This document shows, piece by piece, positions 27,090-36,160 of a stretch of DNA of 64,000 bases. A program made the position numbers and the translations under genes. The notes under the pieces are model-generated. The model searched no databases and had not been told where the DNA came from. It worked only from the letters and a program-made list of their open reading frames with translations. Positions within the stretch are counted from its first letter, which is position 1; every line of letters begins with the position of its first letter. The DNA comes from JAFAMB01 sp963775805 (GTDB taxonomy: Bacteria; Verrucomicrobiota; Verrucomicrobiia; Chthoniobacterales; JAFAMB01), in contig CAVZKG010000001.1 in the NCBI GenBank assembly GCA_963775805.1, positions 2,852,001 through 2,916,000 on the forward strand, given 5' to 3'.

Positions 27090-27291
27090 TCGTTTTTTTT
27101 GTGATTCGCTTAACTGGTCGTTTCTCTAGGCGCTCATTGTCCTACAACGGTTGGAGTATTCGCCGATACGCACACACGCCGATACGCAGCCACCCGGGCC
27201 TTCGTCCCACCATCGGGGGACTCCAGCCCAGTTTGTCATCTGATCGCATCATCGGCGCTGTAAGAACAAATCATCAACAGAGCTCACAAAA

Positions 27292-28230
27292 TTACGGGTG
27301 CTGCTCGATGAACGGCGCGACGTTTTCCTTTGTGGTCAACACAGCTTCCTGAAGCTGCTCTTTCGGGAGTGTCTTTCCGTCGATTAAATCGAGCGCAGAA
27401 TCGACCGCGAGCTTGCCCATTCCCTGCGTCTTCTGGGTCATCGTTGCGTCGAGTACGCCGTCCCGGACAGCTTTGAGCCCGGCCACATCACCGTCAAATC
27501 CGAATATCCAGACTTTCGAACCGACATTCGCAACTTTCACGGCATGTGCGGCACCTAAGGCCAACGCATCAGCACGCCCAAAGAAGATGGTGATATCAGG
27601 ATGCCTTTGGAGCATGTCTTGAGCGATAGCGAATCCTTCGTCTTGCATCCATGCCTTGGTCGGTTGCTTGGCAACGACACTCAGACCTGGAAACTCTTGC
27701 ATCGCTTCGGTGAAACCCTTGTCGCGATCCAACTCCGGAGTTGTACCGGTTTGCCCCTCAATAATGCCTATCTTTCCCTTACCACCCGTCACCTTGCCTA
27801 CATATTCACCCAGAGTCTTGGCGGCTGACACACTATCGGTTGCAATAAACGTATCGCCCGGTGCGTCGGGAGCATTCCGATCAACGTTAATGACTGGAAT
27901 CCCGGCTGCCTTGCAGGCCTTGACCGGCACTCCGGCGGCCGTTGCGCCCGCTGGTATGTAGATCAGCGCACTCACTTTCCGCGTAATCAGATCCTGAATC
28001 TGGTCGACCTGCGTCGCGGCATCCCCTTTCGCGTCAACGACAATCAGCTTGACGCCTTTCGCTTTGGTTTCAGCGTCTACGGATTGCTTGATTTGATTAA
28101 AAAAATCTGCCTGCAGATTCGCTACGGCAAGCCCGATAATCTTTTCTTGCGCATAGCCGGAACTCGACGCTGCAAAAAACAGACCGATAGCCGTCACCGC
28201 GATGTTTATCTTTTGAGTTGGAAGGAACAT
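27292..28230 (-). CDS. CUT2 periplasmic sugar-binding protein, block C
   Basis: 312-aa RbsB-like protein with signal peptide (INIAVTAIGLFFAASSSGYA then QEK). The mature part starts IIGLAVANLQADFFNQIKQS and includes INVDRNAPDAPGDTFIATDS. The C-terminal part has WIFGFDGDVAGLKAVRDGVL. It differs clearly from the block B binding protein, so the two importers probably carry different compounds. Confidence 0.88.
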   Translation of the reverse strand: MFLPTQKINIAVTAIGLFFAASSSGYAQEKIIGLAVANLQADFFNQIKQSVDAETKAKGVKLIVVDAKGDAATQVDQIQDLITRKVSALIYIPAGATAAGVPVKACKAAGIPVINVDRNAPDAPGDTFIATDSVSAAKTLGEYVGKVTGGKGKIGIIEGQTGTTPELDRDKGFTEAMQEFPGLSVVAKQPTKAWMQDEGFAIAQDMLQRHPDITIFFGRADALALGAAHAVKVANVGSKVWIFGFDGDVAGLKAVRDGVLDATMTQKTQGMGKLAVDSALDLIDGKTLPKEQLQEAVLTTKENVAPFIEQHP

Positions 28231-28284
28231 TTCTAGTGTTATTTAGGGGTTATATGTTTGGGAATGAAATTTGTTAGTGATGCG

Positions 28285-29304
28285 TTAGGCACTTTTCCGT
28301 CGCAAAGTGTCTGACGTTACGGCAATCGCAATCACGATTCCGATGATGACCTGTTGAATGAAAGGGGAGACGCCGCTGAGGTTCAAACCATTATGGAGCA
28401 CACCAATAATCAGGACGCCCACAACCGTACCGCCGATGCCACCGACACCGCCACTTAAACTTGCTCCGCCAATCACAACCGCTGCGATAGCGTCAAGCTC
28501 GTAGCCCGTTCCAGCGCTTGGCTGTGAAGAATCCAGGCGGCTGGACATGACGATACCCGCAATCCCAGAGAGCAATCCGCTCCCGACGTAAACCCAGTTC
28601 GTCATCTTCCGCACGGGGATCCCGGCAAGTCGCGCGACCTCTGCACTCCCCCCGATCGCATAAAGGCCGCGACCGGCCGCTCTATATCGGAGAAAGATCC
28701 AGCTAATGATCACTAGCAAAATCGCGACAACAACCGTAAACGAGAAGAATCCGAAATAGCGAACTGTCGCCAGGCTATCGAACCAATCCGGGTAGCCGAC
28801 GATTTGTTGTCCGTCCGTTATAATATTAGCCAATCCGCGTGCAATCGTCATTACACTCAAGGTGGCAATGAAAGCGGGTAGCTTAGCTCTTGTAACCAGA
28901 ACCCCATTCGCAAGTCCGCAAGCTCCCCCCACAAGAATCGCAATGATCATCGAAAGCAGCAACGGCGCATTGCATGTATGGCTCAGCCATCCCATCACCA
29001 TCATGGATAGAGCGAGATTCGACCCGACGGAAAGATCGATGCCACCCGTAACGATCACCGCCGTCATACCGATGGAGAGAATCCCAAGGACAGTGATCTG
29101 GTCCAGAACGTTGAGGGCGTTTCGAACTGATAGAAAAGCGCCGTTGGTGCTACACGAAAAGATGATGCACAACAAGAGGAGGCCGATGAGCGGGCCTTGA
29201 ACTCCGAGCAGCCGGCTGGCCCACGAGAATCCGGTGCGATTTTTCAGGGTCGGACTCAAGGTCGACTGGCGACTAACTTCGTTGCTATGATCGGCTGGTG
29301 GCAT
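28285..29304 (-). CDS. CUT2 sugar ABC transporter permease, block C
   Basis: 339-aa RbsC-like permease with about nine membrane segments. Signatures are VIVTGGIDLSVGSNLALSMM and ELDAIAAVVIGGASLSGGVG. The start is 15 bp after the stop of the transketolase subunit gene, so the pair is in one transcript. Confidence 0.92.
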   Translation of the reverse strand: MPPADHSNEVSRQSTLSPTLKNRTGFSWASRLLGVQGPLIGLLLLCIIFSCSTNGAFLSVRNALNVLDQITVLGILSIGMTAVIVTGGIDLSVGSNLALSMMVMGWLSHTCNAPLLLSMIIAILVGGACGLANGVLVTRAKLPAFIATLSVMTIARGLANIITDGQQIVGYPDWFDSLATVRYFGFFSFTVVVAILLVIISWIFLRYRAAGRGLYAIGGSAEVARLAGIPVRKMTNWVYVGSGLLSGIAGIVMSSRLDSSQPSAGTGYELDAIAAVVIGGASLSGGVGGIGGTVVGVLIIGVLHNGLNLSGVSPFIQQVIIGIVIAIAVTSDTLRRKSA

Positions 29305-29319
29305 ATAAGGAATGTTTGA

Positions 29320-30165
29320 TCATGACGATCGTGCCTTCGCTTCGTCCAATTCCGCCATGGCGCGAGCGTACTCCTCATTTGAGGGGACGCCATGATGCCA
29401 CTTGGCAACGTTGTCCATGAAGCTGACCCCCTTTCCCTTTCGGGTCCGAGCGAGTATCAGACTCGGTTTGCCAGGGTTGAATGGAACATCTTCCAGCGTG
29501 TGCACCAATTCGCGAATATCGTTGCCGTTACAGGAACGGACCGCGAATCCGAACGCGCAGAACTTCTGATCAAGAGGCTCAAGCTGGACAACGTCCTCGG
29601 TTGAACCGGTTATTTGCAACCCGTTCCGATCGACGATCGCGACAAGATTATCGAGTCGGTAATGCGCTGCCGTCATCGCAGCTTCCCAATTGGATCCTTC
29701 AGCGAGTTCGCCATCGCCCAGAAGTGTAAAAACCCGATAATCTCGCCGGTCCAATTTTCCGGCTAAGGCGATCCCGACGGCCACTGCCAGGCCATGCCCG
29801 AGTGCGCCGGTGTTCTGTTCGACCCCTTTGACATCTCGAGTCGGATGGCCAATCAGATGGGAACCGAATCGATTCAAGGTTTCAAGATCGCTTTCGGGAA
29901 AGAATCCGCGATCTGCGAGGACTGTGAACAGCGCTTCAGCACAATGCCCTTTGCTTTGGATGTAGTGGTCACGGTCAACACTATCGAACGTATCCGGTGA
30001 GACCCGCATAACGTGGTTGTAGAGCACGTTCAGTATATCGATGCAGGACAGATCCCCGCCAGTATGACCAGCGCCGGAAGCTTTGATGAGCGACAAAATC
30101 GTGCGCCTGTAATGGACAGACTTAAGCTGGAGTTCGCGTTCAGTAAATTTGTGAGAGGGCAACAT
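29320..30165 (-). CDS. Transketolase N-terminal subunit, copy 2, without its own C subunit
   Basis: 281-aa thiamine diphosphate-binding subunit, a close paralogue of the one at 15618. The shared blocks include GELAEGSNWEAAMTAAHYRL and GHPTRDVKGVEQNTGALGHG. The GDG ... N diphosphate motif is intact. A C-terminal subunit gene should follow, but a CUT2 permease starts 15 bp later. Either this subunit pairs with the single C subunit of block A, or its partner was lost. Divergence is mostly at the two ends. Confidence 0.85.
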   Translation of the reverse strand: MLPSHKFTERELQLKSVHYRRTILSLIKASGAGHTGGDLSCIDILNVLYNHVMRVSPDTFDSVDRDHYIQSKGHCAEALFTVLADRGFFPESDLETLNRFGSHLIGHPTRDVKGVEQNTGALGHGLAVAVGIALAGKLDRRDYRVFTLLGDGELAEGSNWEAAMTAAHYRLDNLVAIVDRNGLQITGSTEDVVQLEPLDQKFCAFGFAVRSCNGNDIRELVHTLEDVPFNPGKPSLILARTRKGKGVSFMDNVAKWHHGVPSNEEYARAMAELDEAKARSS

Positions 30166-30303
30166 AAGCGAAGGAGGATCGCATTATTATTCTATTAAGC
30201 GTAAATATGCCTATGGCCGCTTTGAGTTTTTCGCTTTGATTTTTCGGCCTTTCATTCGCTCCGATTTAACCTTGCTTCGTTGCGAGTCCCGCTCCCACAG
30301 AGC

Positions 30304-31083
30304 TCATGACATGATCAACCCGCCATCCACGTTGATCGTCTGGCCCGTGATGTACGACGCATCTTCCGAAGCCAGAAACGCTACTAAACCCGCAACATCC
30401 TGCGGTGTACCAACCCGTTTCATTGGAATGTTCTGGACCCATTCCGCCATTAGCTCCCCCGGCTTGTAGTCGCCAAGGAGTTTCCCCCACGCTGAATCGT
30501 TGTACGCCCACATGTCAGTCCCGATTATCCCAGGACAAAAAGCGTTCACAGTAATACCATAGGGAGCCAATTCTTTTGCAAGACTCTGCGTAATGCCAAT
30601 CACTCCAAACTTGCTGGCCGCATAGTGGGGCGTGAAAATAAATCCCTGGCGTGCTTGACCGGATGCTGTGTTGATTATTCTCCCCGCATTCCGTTTCTTC
30701 ATCGCGATCGCAGCGGCTTGACAGCAAAGAAAGACCCCCTTCGTGTTCACCGCCATGATTTTATCCCACTCCTCCTCGGTCAGATCTTCGACCTTGGCGA
30801 TCGTAATCACACCGGCATTTTGAATCGAGATATCCACCCCGCCAAACGTTCGCTCAGCCTCGTCATAGAGTTTGCCGACCTCCTCTTTATTCGTCACGTC
30901 GCATAGCAACGAAATGACCTTCGAACCGCCCGCCTTCAATTCTTCTGCAACGGCATGGACCAGTTTTTCATTGGACGCCAGAACGAGATTAGCCCCTTCG
31001 CTGGCAAATCGTTCCGCGAGGCCTTTGCCAATTCCGCGGCTCGCACCAGTTATGAGAACAGATTTGTTTTCGAAGCGTTTCAT
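30304..31083 (-). CDS. SDR-family dehydrogenase, first gene of block C
   Basis: 259 aa from ATG at 31083. A longer in-frame extension exists, but the protein proper begins MKRFENKSVLITGASRGIGK. Classical SDR: TGASRGIG cofactor loop, NAGV, Ser in INTASG, YAASKFG catalytic Tyr/Lys, and DGGLIMS end. Similar enzymes act on sugars, polyols or 3-oxoacyl chains. In this context a sugar or polyol dehydrogenase is more likely. It heads the block C transcript behind a motif shared with block B. Confidence 0.85.
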   Translation of the reverse strand: MKRFENKSVLITGASRGIGKGLAERFASEGANLVLASNEKLVHAVAEELKAGGSKVISLLCDVTNKEEVGKLYDEAERTFGGVDISIQNAGVITIAKVEDLTEEEWDKIMAVNTKGVFLCCQAAAIAMKKRNAGRIINTASGQARQGFIFTPHYAASKFGVIGITQSLAKELAPYGITVNAFCPGIIGTDMWAYNDSAWGKLLGDYKPGELMAEWVQNIPMKRVGTPQDVAGLVAFLASEDASYITGQTINVDGGLIMS

Positions 31084-31225
31084 TGTCGGTGGCGAATTAA
31101 TTTGGGCTGGAATCGACCATTGGGGAGGAACCGACGGCGTCGGGTAAGGCGACACTACCGGGGAACAGGGCGAATAATGGAATGGGAAAAGAGGAGAATC
31201 AAGAGAAAAATAACTTTTTAAACAT

Positions 31226-31241
31226 GTTTGTATATTTATAC
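31226..31241. promoter_or_regulatory. Candidate operator shared by the two CUT2 blocks (site 2)
   Basis: GTTTGTATATTTATAC, about 140 bp before the first gene of block C, matches the site before block B at 24474 in 14 of 16 positions. It lies next to AAACATGTTT, a short perfect palindrome at 31220-31229. Confidence 0.45.
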
Positions 31242-31248
31242 GAATGAG

Positions 31249-31290
31249 CGCGACCTATAGGCCATATACGTCCTATAAGTCGTATATCTC
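31249..31290. repeat. Tandem 9-mer palindromic repeat, locus 2
   Basis: CGACCTATAGGCCATATACG followed by TCCTATAAGTCGTATATCTC. Same family as at 652, 35487 and 45190. It lies between block C and the end of the TetR gene. Confidence 0.65.
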
Positions 31291-31297
31291 CCTGAGC

Positions 31298-31912
31298 TCA
31301 TTTTGCCTTTCCCGTCAGTCCGACAGCGCGAAAACAGAGCTGTTCCAGTCGGCGTACCAACCGGTTGCGGTTTATCCGCTTCTCCTTGGCACACGCATGC
31401 TGAACCACGCCGTGCAGAGCGCTAAAGAGGAATATAGCGGTGAATCGAGCGTCACCGGTTAGCCATCCTCCTGCGTCCACACCGGCCTGAAGCATTCCGG
31501 CAAGATGATCTATGATAATATTGTCAATGAGTCCCTCCCTCGTCGGACTCTGGGAACCGTAAAACAGAACGTCGTGAATCTGAATGGAATCGAGGTACCC
31601 ATTCACACCAGCCGTGACCCAACTCGACAATTTCCCTTTCCAGTCTTCGATTCCGTTTTCGGCAACCGCTGTTTCTATTCTGGTCAGGAGCTGTCGCGCG
31701 AACCGGTCGCCAAGCGCAGCACGTATCTCCTCCTTGGACCCAAAATAGAGGTAAAACGTTCCTTTCGCGACTTCGGCGGCGGTCGTGATTTGTTCAATTG
31801 TTGTCGGTTCAACCCCCTGCTCAAGAAAGAGGAGCTGTGCGGCGTTCATCAGCTCGTTTCGCCGCTCTTCGCGTGGTTTGGTTCTTGAACGAGACCTGGA
31901 TATAACACGCAT
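31298..31912 (-). CDS. TetR/AcrR-family repressor
   Basis: 204 aa from ATG at 31912, preceded by AAAGGCG. The DNA-binding domain is NELMNAAQLLFLEQGVEPTT, then IEQITTAAEVAKGTFYLYFG, the standard TetR helix-turn-helix. The ligand domain is not conserved. It follows an MFS exporter gene in the same direction with about 20 bp between, and a palindrome stands before that exporter. It probably represses both genes and is released by an exported compound. Confidence 0.87.
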   Translation of the reverse strand: MRVISRSRSRTKPREERRNELMNAAQLLFLEQGVEPTTIEQITTAAEVAKGTFYLYFGSKEEIRAALGDRFARQLLTRIETAVAENGIEDWKGKLSSWVTAGVNGYLDSIQIHDVLFYGSQSPTREGLIDNIIIDHLAGMLQAGVDAGGWLTGDARFTAIFLFSALHGVVQHACAKEKRINRNRLVRRLEQLCFRAVGLTGKAK

Positions 31913-31934
31913 AGAATCGCCTTTTAGCGGATTT

Positions 31935-33200
31935 CTAAGCAAGAGATTTCGCCTGCTCCGGATTTTGCCGCAACTCGGGGAATAGCTTGGCCCAAAGGAT
32001 CACCACCGCCAACGTACCCAGACCCCCTATCAAGGCGGCGGGTACTGTGCCAAATAACGCCGCAGTGACGCCCGATTCGAATTCTCCCAATTCACTGGAG
32101 GCGCCGATGAACAACCCGTTTACGGCGCTGACCCGACCCCGCACACTGTCTGGGGTCGAGGTTTGCAGCAATGTCTGGCGGATAACCATGCTCACCATGT
32201 CGAAGCCGCCCGCCGCAGCCAGCGCGACAATCGATAACCAGAAATTGGAGGAAAGGGCGAAGAAGACCGTTGAAAGACCGAAACCTGCCACGCACACGAG
32301 CATTCGTTTGCCGGATCCACACTCGATGGCACCGTGCGCCAGCATAACACCGGTAAAGGCCGCCCCCAGGCCCGGGGCGCAACGAAGGCATCCAAGCCCA
32401 ATGGGACCGACGAAGAGTATCTCCTTGGCAAAGATCGGCAGTAATGCCGTAACGCCTCCAAACAGGACCGCGAAAAGGTCCAGAGAGATTAACGCCAGCA
32501 ACAGACGATGCGATCGTACGTACCGAATGCCGGCGAAAACCGCTTTGTCGATCAATTCGTTGGCTGAGTCGCCGGACTCTGGGGATTGACTTGGCAGACG
32601 GCGGGCCTGCAGCAAAGCGAACAGATACAGCGCCGCAGTTATCGCATACATGGCCGACGCATTCAGGGCGTAAAGGAGGCCGCCAATCGCAGGACCGGCT
32701 ACGGAACAAATCTGGAACGCAGAGGCAGTCGTGGCTGCCGCTTTTTGAAATTCCTGGGCGTTCACCGTGTGCGGCAGCAGCGCCGAAATCGCAGGGGAGG
32801 AAAACGCACGCGCAGAACTGGTGATCAGCAACAGGAGATAAACAAGCCCAGTTGATAGCCCACCGGTTCCCGACAAGAGGGCGAAGGCCGCAAGACAGAG
32901 GCTCTGTGCCAGAAATGAAAGTCGGATGATTTTGGATCTCTCAAAATGATCAGCCGCATGCCCGGCAAACAGGACCAGACCGATGGTCGGCAGAAACTGC
33001 ACGAATCCAATAAGGGCGAGGCTCATCGGATTCCCAGTCGTTGAATAAAGATGCCAGCCGACGGCAAGGTTCAGCATTTGCGCGCCGAGTTCATCGGCGG
33101 CGCGAATCGCGATGAATCTTCGGAGAGCGGGACGCCCCCCCAAGAATCGAATCAACGAAGGATTGGCTGCCACTCTGGTCTTGCCGGGAATCATTCGCAC
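31935..33200 (-). CDS. MFS transporter
   Basis: 421-aa major facilitator with about 12 membrane segments and the loop-2/3 motif VLFAGHAADHFERSKI (a variant of GxLaDrxGrk). It resembles MFS_3/enterobactin-exporter-like drug efflux proteins. The first codon may be the GTG at 33200 or the ATG two codons later. It is the first gene of a pair with the TetR regulator, under a likely TetR operator. Confidence 0.85.
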   Translation of the reverse strand: MRMIPGKTRVAANPSLIRFLGGRPALRRFIAIRAADELGAQMLNLAVGWHLYSTTGNPMSLALIGFVQFLPTIGLVLFAGHAADHFERSKIIRLSFLAQSLCLAAFALLSGTGGLSTGLVYLLLLITSSARAFSSPAISALLPHTVNAQEFQKAAATTASAFQICSVAGPAIGGLLYALNASAMYAITAALYLFALLQARRLPSQSPESGDSANELIDKAVFAGIRYVRSHRLLLALISLDLFAVLFGGVTALLPIFAKEILFVGPIGLGCLRCAPGLGAAFTGVMLAHGAIECGSGKRMLVCVAGFGLSTVFFALSSNFWLSIVALAAAGGFDMVSMVIRQTLLQTSTPDSVRGRVSAVNGLFIGASSELGEFESGVTAALFGTVPAALIGGLGTLAVVILWAKLFPELRQNPEQAKSLA

Positions 33201-33213
33201 CCAGGGTAATATA

Positions 33214-33230
33214 TGACTGGTGGTCAGTCA
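33214..33230. promoter_or_regulatory. Palindromic TetR-type operator
   Basis: TGACTGGTGGTCAGTCA: 6-bp arms TGACTG / CAGTCA around GTGGT, 13 bp upstream of the MFS start. TetR regulators of efflux operons bind palindromes of this size overlapping the promoter. Confidence 0.6.
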
Positions 33231-33334
33231 ATTTATGAGCATGGTCTGCCATTTCTTCGATCCTTTCCGTTTGTTGGGCTGGCCCTGGCCCTCAATTCCG
33301 GTCATAAACCCAAGGTTCAACTCACCTACCGCCT

Positions 33335-34909
33335 ATGAATCAAGCCGAGATCATTTGCACGCTGCTCATCGCTGTCGCTTCCCTTGCCATTGTTGCGAAG
33401 AAACTGATGTTGCCATATCCAGTGCTGCTCGTAATCGGCGGCCTTTTAATGGGGTTTGTTCCCGGATTGCCAGCTGTGCAACTCGAACCGGATATGGTTT
33501 TTCTGTTCTTGTTGCCGCCACTGCTTTACCCCGCTGCGGCCTTTACCTCCTGGCGAGACTTTCGAGCGAACCTCACTCCCATCTCGATGCTCGCCATCGG
33601 GCTCGTCCTGCTAACCACTGTGCTCGTCGCAGCTCTCACCCATGCATTGACCGGTTTGCCTTGGGCGTCTGGCTTTGTCCTGGGCGCGATCATTTCGCCA
33701 ACCGACGCCGTTGCCGCAACCGCGGTCACCAGCCGGTTGCGCGTCCCGAGAGGAATCGTCACCATTTTGGATGGCGAGAGTCTCGTGAACGACGCCACGG
33801 CGCTCGTTGCCTATCGTTTTGCCATTGTCGCGACGATGAGTGGAAGCTTTTCGCTTTCCAAAGCGATCGGGGGCTTTCTCCTTGTTGCACTCGCCGGCAC
33901 CGGTATCGGGTTGGCAGTCGGATGGGTCGTTTCGCTTGTGCATCGTCGTCTTGACGATCCACCCATTCAGATCATCCTTTCGCTGCTTACGCCGTTTGCC
34001 GCTTATATTCCGGCGGAGCGCCTGCACGTTTCCGGGGTGCTTGCAGTGGTCAGTGCCGGGATCTTTCTCGGATGGCAGGGCCCGCAAATCCTGACAGCTC
34101 GGACGCGGCTCACGTTATTTGTGTTTTGGGAGATGACAGTATTCCTGTTGAACGGCTTGGCGTTCGTCTTGATTGGTCTGCAACTGCCGCGAATTCTTCA
34201 CGCGCTTTCCGGCCACTCGCTGAAACAGTTCGTTTGGAACGGCGTACTCATGGCTTGCGCCGTCATACTCGTGCGAATCGCCTGGGTCTTTTCAGCAGCG
34301 AACGCAGCGCGTTTGAAAAGCGTTGCGTTGCACAAAAAGGAGTCCTACCAAGGATGGCAGAACGTAGCGATCATAGCCTGGACCGGAATGCGCGGCGTGG
34401 TCTCGCTTGCTGCGGCGCTTGCCGTACCGTTGACGCTTTCGAACGGCACTCATTTCCCAGGACGCGATTACATTTTATTTATCACGTTCTGCGTGATTCT
34501 CGCGACACTCGTGCTTCAGGGATTAAGCCTGCCGGCCCTGATCCACGGTCTCGGTGTCGTGGACGACGGTCTTGCAATAATGGAAGAGCGAACGGCACGA
34601 TTAAAAGCGAACGAAGCCGCCCTGGCTTACTTGGCGGACGCCAATACCCAGTTCCCGACGGATACCGTGGAAAGATTACGAGCTGAATACGACGACCGCA
34701 TCCGGCAGTTGGAAGTCTACGACAAAGTCGGCGAGAACCGGCCTGAACAGTTGCTCGCGCGCTCTTACCAACTTTTGCAACAGGAAGCACTCGATGTCGA
34801 ACGCCGAACAGTGATTCGGTTGCGCGATGAGTACGTAATTAATGACGATGTTCTGCGTCGCATCCAGAGCGACCTCGACCACGCCGAAGCGAGACTGCAC
34901 GTGCGTTAA
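33335..34909 (+). CDS. CPA1-family Na+(K+)/H+ antiporter, paralogue 2
   Basis: 524 aa, same architecture as the protein at 6021: about 12 membrane segments with VLGAIISPTDAVAATAV and GESLVNDATALVAYRFA, then AWTGMRGVVSLAAALAVP, and a charged cytoplasmic tail of about 120 residues. The two tails also resemble each other (DxERRTVIRLRDEYVINDDV compared with DKKRIALIDLRDGSAISDDV), so they are true paralogues. It is monocistronic and diverges from the MFS gene. Confidence 0.88.
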   Translation: MNQAEIICTLLIAVASLAIVAKKLMLPYPVLLVIGGLLMGFVPGLPAVQLEPDMVFLFLLPPLLYPAAAFTSWRDFRANLTPISMLAIGLVLLTTVLVAALTHALTGLPWASGFVLGAIISPTDAVAATAVTSRLRVPRGIVTILDGESLVNDATALVAYRFAIVATMSGSFSLSKAIGGFLLVALAGTGIGLAVGWVVSLVHRRLDDPPIQIILSLLTPFAAYIPAERLHVSGVLAVVSAGIFLGWQGPQILTARTRLTLFVFWEMTVFLLNGLAFVLIGLQLPRILHALSGHSLKQFVWNGVLMACAVILVRIAWVFSAANAARLKSVALHKKESYQGWQNVAIIAWTGMRGVVSLAAALAVPLTLSNGTHFPGRDYILFITFCVILATLVLQGLSLPALIHGLGVVDDGLAIMEERTARLKANEAALAYLADANTQFPTDTVERLRAEYDDRIRQLEVYDKVGENRPEQLLARSYQLLQQEALDVERRTVIRLRDEYVINDDVLRRIQSDLDHAEARLHVR

Positions 34910-34937
34910 CCTGGATTCTGTTCAGCAGCTCTCAACC

Positions 34938-34972
34938 TCTATGAGGCGTATGGGGCCCATGAGGCCTATGAG
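34938..34972. repeat. Palindromic GGGGCCCATGAGGC repeat, second locus
   Basis: CTATGAGGCGTATGGGGCCC then ATGAGGCCTATGAG, nearly identical to 1366-1400. It lies just after the antiporter stop. Confidence 0.65.
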
Positions 34973-35036
34973 ACTGGTTCAAAACGCAACACTCCCAAAA
35001 TGGCAGCACATCCGCCATCTGCAATCTCCTACAGTG

Positions 35037-35255
35037 CTAACTGGCTAATGATTCCGCCACACCTATGAACTTCGTTTGATAGCTTTCCGAAATCGAATCT
35101 CTCCAACCTGGTTCACAGTTTCTTTCGTGAACAGCTCTCACAAATATCAGATGCGGATTATCTTTGATAACCGCCGCGCCGTGCAACGCGGCTCCTTGAA
35201 TATCTAGGGCGGCAAGGGTGATAACTGCGCGGCATTCTACTTGGTAAACTTTCAT
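35037..35255 (-). CDS. Small hypothetical protein, 72 aa
   Basis: ATG at 35255 with AGGAGATCACTCG before it, a good ribosome site, rather than the longer in-frame start. The product begins MKVYQVECRAVITLAALDIQ and continues with ALHGAAVIKDNPHLIFVRAV. It is soluble, with no motif I recognise. It stands alone in a gene-poor stretch. Confidence 0.5.
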   Translation of the reverse strand: MKVYQVECRAVITLAALDIQGAALHGAAVIKDNPHLIFVRAVHERNCEPGWRDSISESYQTKFIGVAESLAS

Positions 35256-35339
35256 CGAGTGATCTCCTGATTGAATTCTGCGTTCCTGTCTACTGCAGCC
35301 CTCCCATGAACAGTTTGCGTGCCAATCTTGGTGTGGCAC

Positions 35340-35558
35340 CGTTTGTGCCTCTCCAACAAGCAGTTACACACGGCCGAGTCCATGCCGTTATCCGTACAAG
35401 ATTTCGGACTTTCGGAATTCCGTCCTAGCGAAAGCTTTGGGGGTCGCGAGTCATCAGGCTAGTGCACCAGACTCATAGCCAGAACTGTCGTATACGTCTT
35501 ATACGTCGTATAAGTCCTATATTTGCCCGACGACGAGCCGCGATGCATGCCGCAGAAA
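35340..35558. repeat. Gene-free stretch with tandem 9-mer repeat, locus 3
   Basis: No gene seen. At 35487-35523 the 9-mers TATACGTCT/TATACGTCG/TATAAGTCC follow each other. At 35399-35424 is TTTCGGACTTTCGGAATTCC, ending GTCC. A degenerate inverted copy of this lies at about 35852-35876, so the segment 35399-35876 may be one degenerate mobile unit around the small gene. Confidence 0.5.
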
Positions 35559-35741
35559 TTACGAGTTGGCCCTCTCTTCTTGCCGCAGACGAGGAAGCCC
35601 AAGCAGCTCAGCGAACCGAGCTTCGTAAGAATCACAGACGGGTGAGTCGCCGTTCGGTTCGATCCATTCGGGATTCTGGATCCGCAGCGAAGTACGTATC
35701 AGATTCCGCAACTCAGCATAGGTGTGGATTGTATCGGACAT
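35559..35741 (-). CDS. Small hypothetical protein, 60 aa
   Basis: From ATG at 35741: MSDTIHTYAELRNLIRTSLR then IQNPEWIEPNGDSPVCDSYE. The composition is normal for a protein, with a predicted N-terminal helix and acidic centre. No family recognised. An earlier in-frame start eight codons upstream is possible. It is bounded by the degenerate inverted motif described for the preceding gap. Confidence 0.45.
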   Translation of the reverse strand: MSDTIHTYAELRNLIRTSLRIQNPEWIEPNGDSPVCDSYEARFAELLGLPRLRQEERANS

Positions 35742-35765
35742 AGCTTCTGTCCGAGCCTGCCACAT

Positions 35766-36160
35766 CAGATTTCATGCCAGATGTGATGGGCAGCAATAAC
35801 AGCTTGAGACTGAGTATGTTACGATTTTTCAGCGATAAAACTGAGCCGGACGGAAATTCGGACGTTCGAATTCCCGGACAAAGCTTCTGTCAACCTCCTT
35901 TAAACGTAACTATCTGAAACACAGCCACAAACGGTAGATCTCGGACAATTGGCACGCAAACTGTTCATGTAGCGTCCGGATTGACAAGATTCGTTGCCTC
36001 GGAGGGAAGTCGAACAACTCTTAACTTGGTGAACCCAACAGATTGGGTCAGTCGAATGCAATTCACAGATCAGGAACTAGTGCACCCAATTCGAGAGCTC
36101 GTACAGGGATCGAAGGGGATGCGCAGCAGCGACGAATCCTTTGGCCTTTGAGGTTCTCGA
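35766..36160. other. Gene-free gap before the two-component cluster
   Basis: I see no gene here. The region precedes a histidine kinase that starts directly at its HisKA linker. The usual sensor (PAS/GAF) domain is absent, and no frame in this gap shows clear remains of it. Confidence 0.4.
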
